Part shown: one piece after another, positions 34,892-43,112 of the stretch
Layout: every line of letters begins with the position of its first letter
How positions within the stretch are numbered: the stretch's first letter is position 1
Position numbers and translations under genes: made by a program
Assembly: GCA_045545175.1 (NCBI GenBank)
Contig: JAZQAK010000047.1
Coordinates: forward strand, 124,001-188,000
Reading direction: 5' to 3'
DNA: 64,000 nt
Source of the DNA: RGIG6165 sp045545175
Lineage (GTDB): Bacteria > Bacillota > Clostridia > Oscillospirales > Feifaniaceae
Notes under the pieces: generated by a model
Told to the model about the DNA's origin: nothing
Databases searched by the model: none
The model's input: only the letters and a program-made list of their open reading frames with translations

Positions 34892-35496
34892 TTTATCATA
34901 TTTTCAAGTTCTTCTTTCGTTATACGGTAAGATAATGCTTTTAAGAGCAATTTATTATTCATTGCTTTAGGCAGTGATAACTGCTTTTTTATCTTATTTC
35001 TCTTCTCCTCACTGTCAGGTGCACCAACGAGTCCGAACTCGTATAAATCAGACGTTTCAAATTTATACAAAACTTCCCTTTTCTCTTCAAAAGCACCACA
35101 TTCGTCCAGTGCTTTTTTTATCACCGAAACATCGACACCCTCAACGCCGAGTGTACCCTCTGCAGAGGGTTTATCTTTTCTTGCCTCTTTACCGCGAATT
35201 TCGGGGATATAGCAGTTAATCACGTTCTCGTCACCCGCTACGTCCCTTATAAAATTTCTTATCTTAAAACCGGCATTATCACTGTCTGTGACGATAAGTA
35301 TACCCCGACTGTCTGCACAGTCTTTAATATACTTTCTCTTCTCTCTGTCTTTAAAAAGAGAAAAGCCGCCCGTTATAAGTATCTCTGCATCTATTACAGA
35401 TTCGAGTTTTATTCTGTCATATTTGCCCTCAACGATAACAAGACGGTCTATTTTAATCCGTTTATCTTTATGAGTGCAAGTTCTATCGCCTGCCAC
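34876..35496 (-). CDS. rnmV: Ribonuclease M5
   Basis: Toprim-domain RNase that matures 5S rRNA. Toprim motif IVEGKYD near the start and LIVTDSDNAGFKIRNFIRD (DxD). The C-terminal domain ends KLLLKALSYRITKEELENM. The listed start is GTG at 35496, which overlaps holA by 49 nt and adds 13 polar residues. Between it and the conserved IKIDRLVIVEG there is no ATG, GTG or TTG, so the alternative is an ATT at 35457. Unlike Bacillus, ksgA does not follow. Confidence 0.88.
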   Translation of the reverse strand: MAGDRTCTHKDKRIKIDRLVIVEGKYDRIKLESVIDAEILITGGFSLFKDREKRKYIKDCADSRGILIVTDSDNAGFKIRNFIRDVAGDENVINCYIPEIRGKEARKDKPSAEGTLGVEGVDVSVIKKALDECGAFEEKREVLYKFETSDLYEFGLVGAPDSEEKRNKIKKQLSLPKAMNNKLLLKALSYRITKEELENMIKEKNL

Positions 35497-36503
35497 TTAT
35501 CGCACCCGCTTCCCTTAAGTAATTGCTCACACTGCGCAAGTTCGAGATTTGCCTTGACAAAAAACGAAAGTGTACGTTTTGAACAAAGACGCTCATAATC
35601 CTTTATGAGCCACGACCTTGCGGGTGACAAATTCAGTGCCTTTAACGTATCAGCCTGTGAAAGCCTCTTGTCCTTCGCTGCAGAAACAATAAGAAGTTCC
35701 CTGAAGGTATTGCCTATAATACTGATTAGAACGGTGGGCTGTTCTTTGACTGAACGGCACGTATCAACCGTTTTAAGTGCCGATGAAATTCTGCCGCATA
35801 CCACGTCTTCGGCAATTGAAAAAACGTTTCTCTCCAGACTCCGCGTTATAAGTCTGTCAAGCGTTTCCTTGGTTATTTCTTCACCCTTAGCATAAAGTGC
35901 AATTTTAGTTATCTCATTCTTGAGATTGAACATATCCGCACCACAGACTGATAAAAGATATTTTGCAACGTCATACGTCACAGACATTCCCTGCGAAGCA
36001 AAACCTTTAGTTATCCAGTTTACAAGAACGTTTACGGAAAGTCTTTTAAATTCAACTGAAAAACCGTGCTTTGAAAGCGTATCTATCATCTTTTTACGAC
36101 GTTTTATCTTATCGTATTCTCCGTCTGCAAGAAACATATTGTCATAATAAAACAGAATACATATACCCTGCAAATCATCATCAAGAGCCGAAAAAAGAGC
36201 CTTTCTGTCACCCTCGGACATTACGTCGGTATCAAGATTGCGAAGAACGATAAATTTATCCGAAGCACCAAACGAAATATTCTGTACTTCGTCCAGAAAT
36301 ACGTCAATTTCAAAATCAAGTGCATCAAAAGTAATCTCGGCAAAACCGTCATCAGAACCTGCAGTAACAGACTTTTTAAGCATTTCATAATAGTGCTGTT
36401 TCAAGTATTCTTCTTCACCGAAAAATACGTATACCCCGTCTTTGTGACCGCTTTTTATTAACTTTTTCAGTTCCTCTACTCTGTCCGGTTTATTTATGGG
36501 CAT
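35448..36503 (-). CDS. holA: DNA polymerase III delta subunit
   Basis: Clamp-loader subunit that opens the beta ring. 351 residues with YVFFGEEEYLKQHYYEML near the start, then LNLS-type helices and LLISIIGNTFRELLIV in the collar region. The ATG at 36503 is chosen (AAAGGA 6 nt upstream) over one at 36536 that lies deeper inside comEC. It overlaps comEC by 14 nt; comEC-holA adjacency is widespread in Firmicutes. Confidence 0.92.
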   Translation of the reverse strand: MPINKPDRVEELKKLIKSGHKDGVYVFFGEEEYLKQHYYEMLKKSVTAGSDDGFAEITFDALDFEIDVFLDEVQNISFGASDKFIVLRNLDTDVMSEGDRKALFSALDDDLQGICILFYYDNMFLADGEYDKIKRRKKMIDTLSKHGFSVEFKRLSVNVLVNWITKGFASQGMSVTYDVAKYLLSVCGADMFNLKNEITKIALYAKGEEITKETLDRLITRSLERNVFSIAEDVVCGRISSALKTVDTCRSVKEQPTVLISIIGNTFRELLIVSAAKDKRLSQADTLKALNLSPARSWLIKDYERLCSKRTLSFFVKANLELAQCEQLLKGSGCDKWQAIELALIKINGLK

Positions 36504-38583
36504 AGTTGTTCCTTTCGGTTTTAATGTCATACTCACCGTTTCCGGTTGTTCTGACTTCTATTGTACCACACTCTTCAACAGTGTAAATATTGTTTTGAAA
36601 AAACCTTTCAAGAAAATTCATATATTTACGGTCGGTGATCGTCTCTTTGATACGCCCCGATATTGCAAGTTTAATATTCCTATCTATCATAAAATCAACG
36701 TCAGGACACTTATTTGCAAATATCAGAATGTCAGCATCAGCATCTTCATAAGTATTCTTATTATCATATTTTCCCATTATCAAAAAGGAACTTTCTCCCC
36801 TATTTACTCGGGTTCTCAGATAATCTGTTAAAATCGCATTTTCACAAAATTCAATTTCACATTTCTCATTTACATACCATTCTCCAACTTCAATATTTGA
36901 GCCGAGCATCTCAATAATTTTCTTATCATCACTATGTATGACAACTTTTTCAAGTTGATATATGCCGTAATCAGCAAGTGAATTGCAGATACCGTATACA
37001 GCATTCTCAGGTGCAGTAGAAAAATCACCTTCTATAATGGACATTGCTTTTTTGTCTTCAATCAACAAAACACAATTCCCGTTATACGTTTTTGTCTGTA
37101 TGACTGTAAGTCCGTCAAAACGATTGACGGCATAAGACGAAATCGCCGTCACTCCGACAATTATGAAAAATGCAAATATCGCCTTATTAACAAATTCTTT
37201 TCCCGTAAACAAGCACATAACAACAAGAATCATTATGGTTATGTACAACATCAGTGTAATTTTCTGTGTGAAAAGATTGCCACACACGTTGTATTTTAAT
37301 AACACCGATACGATTTTATCAATATATCCTATAATCAGCGTCAATAAAACGGCCACCGGTTTTATAGGTAAAATGACAAGAACTGCAGAAAGAAAAAGAA
37401 TAGGTGCAACAGTCCATAAGACAAACAGATTTGTCAGAGGTGAAAGTATGGTTGCATCCCTGAAACAAATAACAATCACCGGTAGTGTGAATAACATAAC
37501 TGATACCGATGCACCGAGAATCCGTGATATTTTTTCTGTGAATACGTTTCTTAGTTTAACCTTTTCAAAACATCTGATAAAAAATGTATTAAAATATTTT
37601 GAAATAGTAATCAGTGACAAAACAGCAAGAAAAGAAAGCAAAAATCCACAGTCTGCCGCAGCATATGGTCCGCTGCAACAGATAATAGCTCCTGCAAGAC
37701 AGAGTGACGTCAGTGAATCTGCCCTTCTGTCCGAAAGATACGACAGACAAAGCACGATTATCATTATACCTGCACGCTGGACGGAAGGCGTGAATCCGAC
37801 AAGCCACATGAAGAAAAGCACCGCACCGCTCAGAACAAAAGCGAGAGTCTTTCTCCTGACGTAAAACAATCGCAGAAATATGACGAGTAATCCGACAATA
37901 GCAGTAAGGTGCAATCCCGAAACAGAAAATATGTGAGATATACCCGATGCCGAATATTTATTCTTTTCTGCTATAGTGATACCGCTTTTGTCCCCAAGCA
38001 GTATACCTATGATTTTAGCAGCGGTATCATCATCAAGTACAGACGTAAATCTGTTTTTTATCACGGTCCTCAGATAATGTGCTGCCGAAATCAGTACATC
38101 CGTTTTTTCTGTCCTCGCGGATTCGTATAATGACAGTTTCAGATAGATATTATTTGAAAGGTCGTACATACTACCAACTGTTTTGACCTTACCCGTCATT
38201 ATAAGACGTTCTCCGACAGACACTTGCTCCTCAAAATCAACTGACATATTTAAGGGATATACCCTTTCACCGTCAATTTTGGAAACCATTGCGGTTTCAT
38301 CGTCAAGTACGGAAACGTGGAAGTCGTGCATCTTCGCGTCACTGTAAGAAATTGCTTTTTTGTAGTGTAACGTATATCCCGTGTAAAAAACCGTAAATGC
38401 TATTCCTACCGCAGTGCTGATTACCAACAGTCTTTTTGACTTTTTACTGCGTATAAGACCTGCTATAAGCAATACTGCAAAAAGAGACAGACACAACGTG
38501 GCTGCCTCTTTGATTTGAATTAATGAACATATAAGCGACACAACTATAAACGTGCCGCAAAACAGCGCAAGCGGTCTTTTCAT
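36490..38583 (-). CDS. comEC: ComEC/Rec2-family DNA-uptake channel with degenerate C-terminal domain
   Basis: 697-residue polytopic membrane protein for transport of transforming DNA across the membrane. Residues about 1-100 hold membrane segments and about 100-160 an OB-like domain. The competence domain follows with FSVSGLHLTAIVGLLV, GFTPSVQRAGIMI and ADCGFLLSFLAVLSL. The C-terminal about 195 residues occupy the place of the metallo-beta-lactamase domain, but no HxHxDH motif is present; the nearest sequence is VVIHSDDKKIIEML. It overlaps the upstream CofE-like gene stop by one base (TAATG). Confidence 0.9.
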   Translation of the reverse strand: MKRPLALFCGTFIVVSLICSLIQIKEAATLCLSLFAVLLIAGLIRSKKSKRLLVISTAVGIAFTVFYTGYTLHYKKAISYSDAKMHDFHVSVLDDETAMVSKIDGERVYPLNMSVDFEEQVSVGERLIMTGKVKTVGSMYDLSNNIYLKLSLYESARTEKTDVLISAAHYLRTVIKNRFTSVLDDDTAAKIIGILLGDKSGITIAEKNKYSASGISHIFSVSGLHLTAIVGLLVIFLRLFYVRRKTLAFVLSGAVLFFMWLVGFTPSVQRAGIMIIVLCLSYLSDRRADSLTSLCLAGAIICCSGPYAAADCGFLLSFLAVLSLITISKYFNTFFIRCFEKVKLRNVFTEKISRILGASVSVMLFTLPVIVICFRDATILSPLTNLFVLWTVAPILFLSAVLVILPIKPVAVLLTLIIGYIDKIVSVLLKYNVCGNLFTQKITLMLYITIMILVVMCLFTGKEFVNKAIFAFFIIVGVTAISSYAVNRFDGLTVIQTKTYNGNCVLLIEDKKAMSIIEGDFSTAPENAVYGICNSLADYGIYQLEKVVIHSDDKKIIEMLGSNIEVGEWYVNEKCEIEFCENAILTDYLRTRVNRGESSFLIMGKYDNKNTYEDADADILIFANKCPDVDFMIDRNIKLAISGRIKETITDRKYMNFLERFFQNNIYTVEECGTIEVRTTGNGEYDIKTERNNYAHK

Positions 38584-39278
38584 TAAACTTTTCTGATAAG
38601 ACCAAAAGGTGTCTGCTGACCAGACTGACCGAGAGGATTGTCCTTAAGTATTCTTGCAATCTTTTCTCTGTCCATATCATTATGAGAAATACCGAGCACC
38701 TGACCCTTTAAGTCGTTGACGTCGACAATCGCCGTCTTCTGACCTACTGCTTCAGCAACTTTTTTTGCAACCTCATCAGGCTTATCGGGACCGAGAACGA
38801 CATACTTATTGTAAGGCGGAAGTGTATTGGGACACGGACCGTCTATCGACTCAGCCTTATAGCCTGCAATCTTATAAAACCAGCCTCTTTTACCGAGAAG
38901 TTTGCCTATTGCAGATATAAATGCCGCAAACAAAATTCTGATTCTGCCACACTCTTGAAGTGCCATTTCCATAGTTTCGGGGATACCGAGACCTATACCG
39001 TAAGGTGACTTGTAAACAAACTTTACAAGTATTTTAGCAAGCCTGCTGGGACGAATGTCAGCCATAGGTACAGCCCTTCCCTGTGAGCAGGCAACGCTCT
39101 TTTCACTCATAAAGAGTATGTCACCGTCCTGAAGATAAGGAAGTGCAAATTCCTTTGCCACTTCAACTATATCGTCAGTATTGTCGATAACCTTGGTTTT
39201 TATCGGAAGACGCAGATATTTTTCACCGTCAACCTCAATTATTTCATTTTTTCCTTCGTTTACTGTTAATTCACTCAT
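38583..39278 (-). CDS. CofE-like (F420-0:gamma-glutamyl ligase superfamily) protein, role unknown
   Basis: 231 residues resembling F420-0:gamma-glutamyl ligase: LPIKTKVIDNTDDIVEV, DGDILFMSEKSVACSQGRAV, and a Gly/Pro-rich middle. The C-terminal part has AIVDVNDLKGQVLG. No other F420 gene is visible and Clostridia of this kind are not known for F420, so the real substrate is open. The second ATG (39278) is chosen since AAAGGAG is 7 nt from it and 1 nt from the ATG at 39284. It lies between a phosphoribosyltransferase gene and comEC. Confidence 0.8.
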   Translation of the reverse strand: MSELTVNEGKNEIIEVDGEKYLRLPIKTKVIDNTDDIVEVAKEFALPYLQDGDILFMSEKSVACSQGRAVPMADIRPSRLAKILVKFVYKSPYGIGLGIPETMEMALQECGRIRILFAAFISAIGKLLGKRGWFYKIAGYKAESIDGPCPNTLPPYNKYVVLGPDKPDEVAKKVAEAVGQKTAIVDVNDLKGQVLGISHNDMDREKIARILKDNPLGQSGQQTPFGLIRKV

Positions 39279-39280
39279 TT

Positions 39281-39826
39281 TCATTCTCCTTTAAAGAAAA
39301 GCGGTAATTCTTCGAGATATGTAATATCTTCTCTTCCTATTGCATCGCCTTCGGCAAGTATAGCCATTTTTGCAACGATATTTCCGCCTGCCTCTTCTAC
39401 AAGTTTTTCAAGCGCCGCAAGTGATTCGCCCGTGCTGATAACGTCGTCAACAATGACTACACGCTTACCTTTCATGGCACTTACGTCTTTTTCATCGATA
39501 TAAAGTGTCTGCACTTTTGCGGTTGTTATTGATTTAACCTCTACTTTAAGAGGATTTACCATATACGCTTTAATAGCCTTTCTGGCAAGTACGTACTTAT
39601 TCTCACCCGTCTGTCTTGCCATTTCGTGAATAAGCGGTATCCCCTTTGACTCTGCCGTTATCATTATGTCGTGAGGCGGCATTTTCTTTATAAGTTCTGC
39701 CGCACACGCACAGGTAAGTTCAACGTCACCGAAAATAACAAATCCGGCAATGTCGAGTTTTTCATTTATCGGGCAGATGGGTAAATCCCTCTCAAGACCT
39801 GCTACTTTAATTCTGTAGTACTCCAT
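39281..39826 (-). CDS. Type I phosphoribosyltransferase (Apt-like)
   Basis: 181 residues with the PRPP-binding loop VVIVDDVISTGESL (about 122-135) and an upstream flexible-loop region (YVLARKAIKAYM). The fold resembles adenine/xanthine phosphoribosyltransferases, but the base specificity cannot be read. GGAGG lies 10 nt before the ATG, which is inside the hinT 3' end (25-nt overlap). The tight link with the CofE-like gene suggests a shared pathway. Confidence 0.82.
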   Translation of the reverse strand: MEYYRIKVAGLERDLPICPINEKLDIAGFVIFGDVELTCACAAELIKKMPPHDIMITAESKGIPLIHEMARQTGENKYVLARKAIKAYMVNPLKVEVKSITTAKVQTLYIDEKDVSAMKGKRVVIVDDVISTGESLAALEKLVEEAGGNIVAKMAILAEGDAIGREDITYLEELPLFFKGE

Positions 39827-40158
39827 AATACCCTGCCCTCCTTATTGGACAAAATATGGAAATGAATATGCATTACACTCTGTCCTGCATTTTCACCGCA
39901 GTTGTTTAAAACCTGGAAGTTGTTTTCTATGCCAAGTTTTTTTGTAACCTTTGAAACAGCCTCAAAAACGTGTGCAATAACGTCGCTATTGCTTTCATTT
40001 ATTTCATCTGCACAGCTGATATGCTTCCTCGGTATTACCAGCAGATGTGTATCTGCCAGAGGATTAAGGTCATGTATTACAATGACGTTTTCATCCTCAT
40101 ATTCCTTATTCGAAGGAATATCACCGTTAATTATTTTGCAAAAAATACAGTCGTTCAT
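39802..40158 (-). CDS. hinT: HIT-family hydrolase (HinT)
   Basis: 118-residue histidine-triad protein that hydrolyses nucleoside phosphoramidates, including aminoacyl-adenylates. N-terminal CIFCKIINGDIPS and the triad SVMHIHFHILS (HxHxH). It lies 13 nt after alaS; synthetases leak aminoacyl-AMP, a known HinT substrate, so the adjacency is suggestive. Confidence 0.94.
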   Translation of the reverse strand: MNDCIFCKIINGDIPSNKEYEDENVIVIHDLNPLADTHLLVIPRKHISCADEINESNSDVIAHVFEAVSKVTKKLGIENNFQVLNNCGENAGQSVMHIHFHILSNKEGRVLWSTTELK

Positions 40159-40171
40159 ACTTTTTTACCTC

Positions 40172-42802
40172 TTAAAGCATAGCTTTAACTATTTCAGGCA
40201 GAGCTTCAAAAGCTTCGGGCACTTTTGTAACGTCTTTACAGCTACCCATTGCACTGTCAGGCTTACCGCCACCGCCGCCGCCTGTAATCTCGGCAACTTT
40301 TGCAATAACCTTACCTGCTGCAACGCCTGCTGCAACAGCCTTTTTACCGCAAGCAACAAGAACTGTCGCTTTTCCGCCTGCTTCGCCTACGAGAACTGCA
40401 ACTGCAGTTTCTTCTTTGTCACGAATAGTATCACCCATCGTACGAAGTTCGGGGGCCGCACCTTTAATCTTCGCAGTAACTATCTTAAGACCGCCGACTT
40501 CGATTGCGTACTTGAGTATATCGTCAGATGCACTTCCTGCAAGTTTTGAATTGAGTGATTCAATTTCTTTCTGTGCTTCCTTAAGTTCCTTATCAAGCTG
40601 TTTAGCCTTTGCCTCAACCTCGTGTGAGCCTGCCTTGAAGGTTTTTGCAACGTTGTCAATAACACTCTGCTTTTCATTGAGGAGTGAAATGACGTTCAGA
40701 CCCGTTGTACCCTCTATTCTGCGAACGCCTGCCGCAACGGACGTTTCAGAAATTATTTTGAAAAGACCAATCTTACCGGAATTTGAAACGTGAGTACCTC
40801 CACAGAATTCTGTTGAAATATCACCCATTTTTACAACTCGTACAACGTCACCGTACTTTTCACCGAAAAGTGCCATTGCGCCAAGTTTCTTGGCTTCTTC
40901 AATCGGCATTTCCTTCATCTCGTTAGTGATGTTTTCGAGAATTGCATTGTTAACGAAATCTTCAACCGCTTTAAGTTCATCAGCCGTAACAGAAGCAAAA
41001 TGTGTAAAGTCAAAACGCACTCTGCTTTCGTCAACGTATGAACCTGCCTGTTCAACGTGTGTACCGAGTGTATTTCTCAGTGCAGCCTGAAGAAGATGTG
41101 CCGCAGAGTGATTTCTCATTATAGACTTACGTCTGTCCGTATCAATAGCAAGCGTCACCGTGTCACCCACTGCAACCTGACCTTTTGTAACCTTTGCAAT
41201 GTGCAGGAACTTCTTGTCATGGGTCTTCTTACAATCAGTTACTTCAGCGGTAAAACCGTCATTTGTAATAACACCGCTGTCGCCGACCTGACCGCCGCTT
41301 TCACCGTAGAAAGGTGTCTTATCTGTGATAATAGTAACACTGTCACCCTCTGATGCCGCCGTAACTATCTCATCACCGTTTATGATTGCAAGCACCTTAC
41401 CTTCAGCCGTATTTTCAGTATATCCGACAAATACAGTTTCGGGGGTGTTTACCTTGCCGAGTATATCCTCCGCCCATGCTGACTCATTTTTAGCGTTATG
41501 AGCATCTCTTGCACGTTTCTTCTGTGCATCCATCATAACTGCAAAGTCATCTTCATTGACAGATATACCCTTTTCTTCAGCTATATCCTTTGTAAGATCA
41601 AGCGGGAAACCATAGGTATCATAAAGTTTAAATGCCTGCTCACCCGAAAGTTCACTGCCACCGTTTGCCTTAACCTCATCAATGTATGAAGCAAGAATGG
41701 AAAGACCCTGGTCAATAGTCTGATTGAAGGAAAGTTCCTCGTTGTAGATAAGTTTTCTGATGTAATCCTGCTTTTCTCTGAGTTCGGGATAAGCACCGCC
41801 ACTCTGCTCGATAACCTTGTTGCAAAGTTCATATAAGAAAGGCTCTTTAAGACCAAGAAGTCTGCCATGTCTTGCAGCACGTCTGATAAGTCTTCTAAGA
41901 ACGTATCCTCTGCCTTCGTTAGACGGAATAACACCGTCTGCGATCATCATCGTCGTGCCTCTGATATGGTCGGTTATAACACGGACAGAAACGTCTTTAT
42001 CGTTGTCCTTGCCGTATTCTACACCTGTCATCTTTGCGATTTCCTTGATGATATCGGCGATGGTATCAACCTCAAACATATTGTCAACACCCTGCATCAC
42101 GCAAGCGAGACGTTCAAGACCCATACCCGTATCTATGTTGGGATGCTCAAGTCTGTTATAGTTGCCCGCTTCATCTCTGTCAAACTGAGTGAAAACGTTG
42201 TTCCACACTTCAACATATCTGTCACAGTCACAACCTACTGCACAACCGGGCTTGCCGCAGCCTTTTTCGGGACCTCTGTCAATATAAATTTCAGAACAGG
42301 GGCCGCATGGGCCTGTACCATGCTCCCAGAAGTTATCCTCCTTGCCGAGACGCACGATTCGCTCAGGTGAAACACCTACATTTTTAGTCCAGATTTCAAA
42401 AGCCTCGTCATCCTCTTCGTAGATGGATACCCATATCTTATCAACGGGAATTTCCATAACCTTTGTTAAAAATTCCCATGACCACGCAGTAGCCTCTTTC
42501 TTAAAATAGTCACCGAAAGAGAAGTTTCCGAGCATTTCAAAGAAAGTACCGTGTCTTGCGGTCTTACCTACTCTTTCAATGTCGGGTGTTCTTATACATT
42601 TCTGGCAGGTTGTAACCCTCTTTCTGGGAGGAACTTCCTGACCTGTAAAATAACGCTTAAGGGGTGCCATACCCGAGTTGATAAGAAGCAAACTCGGATC
42701 GTTTTTGGGGACAAGCGAGAATGAGGGCATTCTCAGATGTCCTTTACTCTCGAAAAATGAAAGATACTTCTCACGTATCTCATTTAAACCCATGTACTCC
42801 AT
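40172..42802 (-). CDS. alaS: Alanyl-tRNA synthetase
   Basis: 876-residue enzyme. The class II core begins MGLNEIREKYLSFFESKGH; an anticodon-independent recognition domain follows. The editing domain has NHSAAHLLQAALR (HxxxH zinc site) and CGGTHVSNSG. The C-Ala domain (from about 740) includes a Gly-rich GGGGGGKPDSAMG. GAGGAG lies 7 nt before the ATG. Expression is controlled by the Ala T-box upstream, which may also set the level of the six downstream genes. Confidence 0.98.
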   Translation of the reverse strand: MEYMGLNEIREKYLSFFESKGHLRMPSFSLVPKNDPSLLLINSGMAPLKRYFTGQEVPPRKRVTTCQKCIRTPDIERVGKTARHGTFFEMLGNFSFGDYFKKEATAWSWEFLTKVMEIPVDKIWVSIYEEDDEAFEIWTKNVGVSPERIVRLGKEDNFWEHGTGPCGPCSEIYIDRGPEKGCGKPGCAVGCDCDRYVEVWNNVFTQFDRDEAGNYNRLEHPNIDTGMGLERLACVMQGVDNMFEVDTIADIIKEIAKMTGVEYGKDNDKDVSVRVITDHIRGTTMMIADGVIPSNEGRGYVLRRLIRRAARHGRLLGLKEPFLYELCNKVIEQSGGAYPELREKQDYIRKLIYNEELSFNQTIDQGLSILASYIDEVKANGGSELSGEQAFKLYDTYGFPLDLTKDIAEEKGISVNEDDFAVMMDAQKKRARDAHNAKNESAWAEDILGKVNTPETVFVGYTENTAEGKVLAIINGDEIVTAASEGDSVTIITDKTPFYGESGGQVGDSGVITNDGFTAEVTDCKKTHDKKFLHIAKVTKGQVAVGDTVTLAIDTDRRKSIMRNHSAAHLLQAALRNTLGTHVEQAGSYVDESRVRFDFTHFASVTADELKAVEDFVNNAILENITNEMKEMPIEEAKKLGAMALFGEKYGDVVRVVKMGDISTEFCGGTHVSNSGKIGLFKIISETSVAAGVRRIEGTTGLNVISLLNEKQSVIDNVAKTFKAGSHEVEAKAKQLDKELKEAQKEIESLNSKLAGSASDDILKYAIEVGGLKIVTAKIKGAAPELRTMGDTIRDKEETAVAVLVGEAGGKATVLVACGKKAVAAGVAAGKVIAKVAEITGGGGGGKPDSAMGSCKDVTKVPEAFEALPEIVKAML

Positions 42803-42833
42803 ACTTTTTCTCCTCTATATTAAAAATTTTTCA

Positions 42834-43067
42834 CAAAAATAAATGCTCTCATCCCATACGACAGGGACGAGAGCATAAAACTCACGCGGTACCACCCTTA
42901 TTCCTGCATAATGCAGACACTTTAGGTCGGGCTTTAACGCACCCGTTGCGGCCTTTCGGGCAGACTCAGAAAACAGCTTTCACATAAAACGACCTAAAGG
43001 GGCTCACAGCCACGGCACCCTATCTCTCTGTAGATCCTAAATATGCTACTCTTTTTCGTCACAGTCT
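42834..43067 (-). promoter_or_regulatory. T-box riboswitch, alanine
   Basis: Minus-strand leader sensing uncharged tRNA-Ala. T-box AGGGTGGTACCGCG at 42885-42898. The terminator ATGCTCTCGTCCC/GGGATGAGAGCAT (42864-42876 with 42843-42855) is followed by TTATTTTT. The specifier codon GCT (Ala) is at 42975-42977 within GTGAAAGCTG, in the same relative place as TTC in the pheS leader. It begins at about GACTGTGACGAAAAAGAGTAG. Confidence 0.94.
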
Positions 43068-43083
43068 TATAATATACAGATAT

Positions 43084-43112
43084 ATATTACTACTTACTTT
43101 TTAAATTGTCAA
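43084..43112 (-). promoter_or_regulatory. alaS promoter
   Basis: TTGACA (43107-43112), 17-nt spacer, TAATAT (43084-43089) on the minus strand. The -35 box and spacer lie within the last codons of the upstream penicillin-binding protein gene, which stops at 43090. Confidence 0.85.

Noticed and set aside
37163..37864. 233-codon plus-strand ORF
   Set aside because: Antisense to comEC, no ribosome site or recognisable domain.
39902..40549. 215-codon plus-strand ORF
   Set aside because: Antisense to hinT and alaS; composition is that of a shadow frame.
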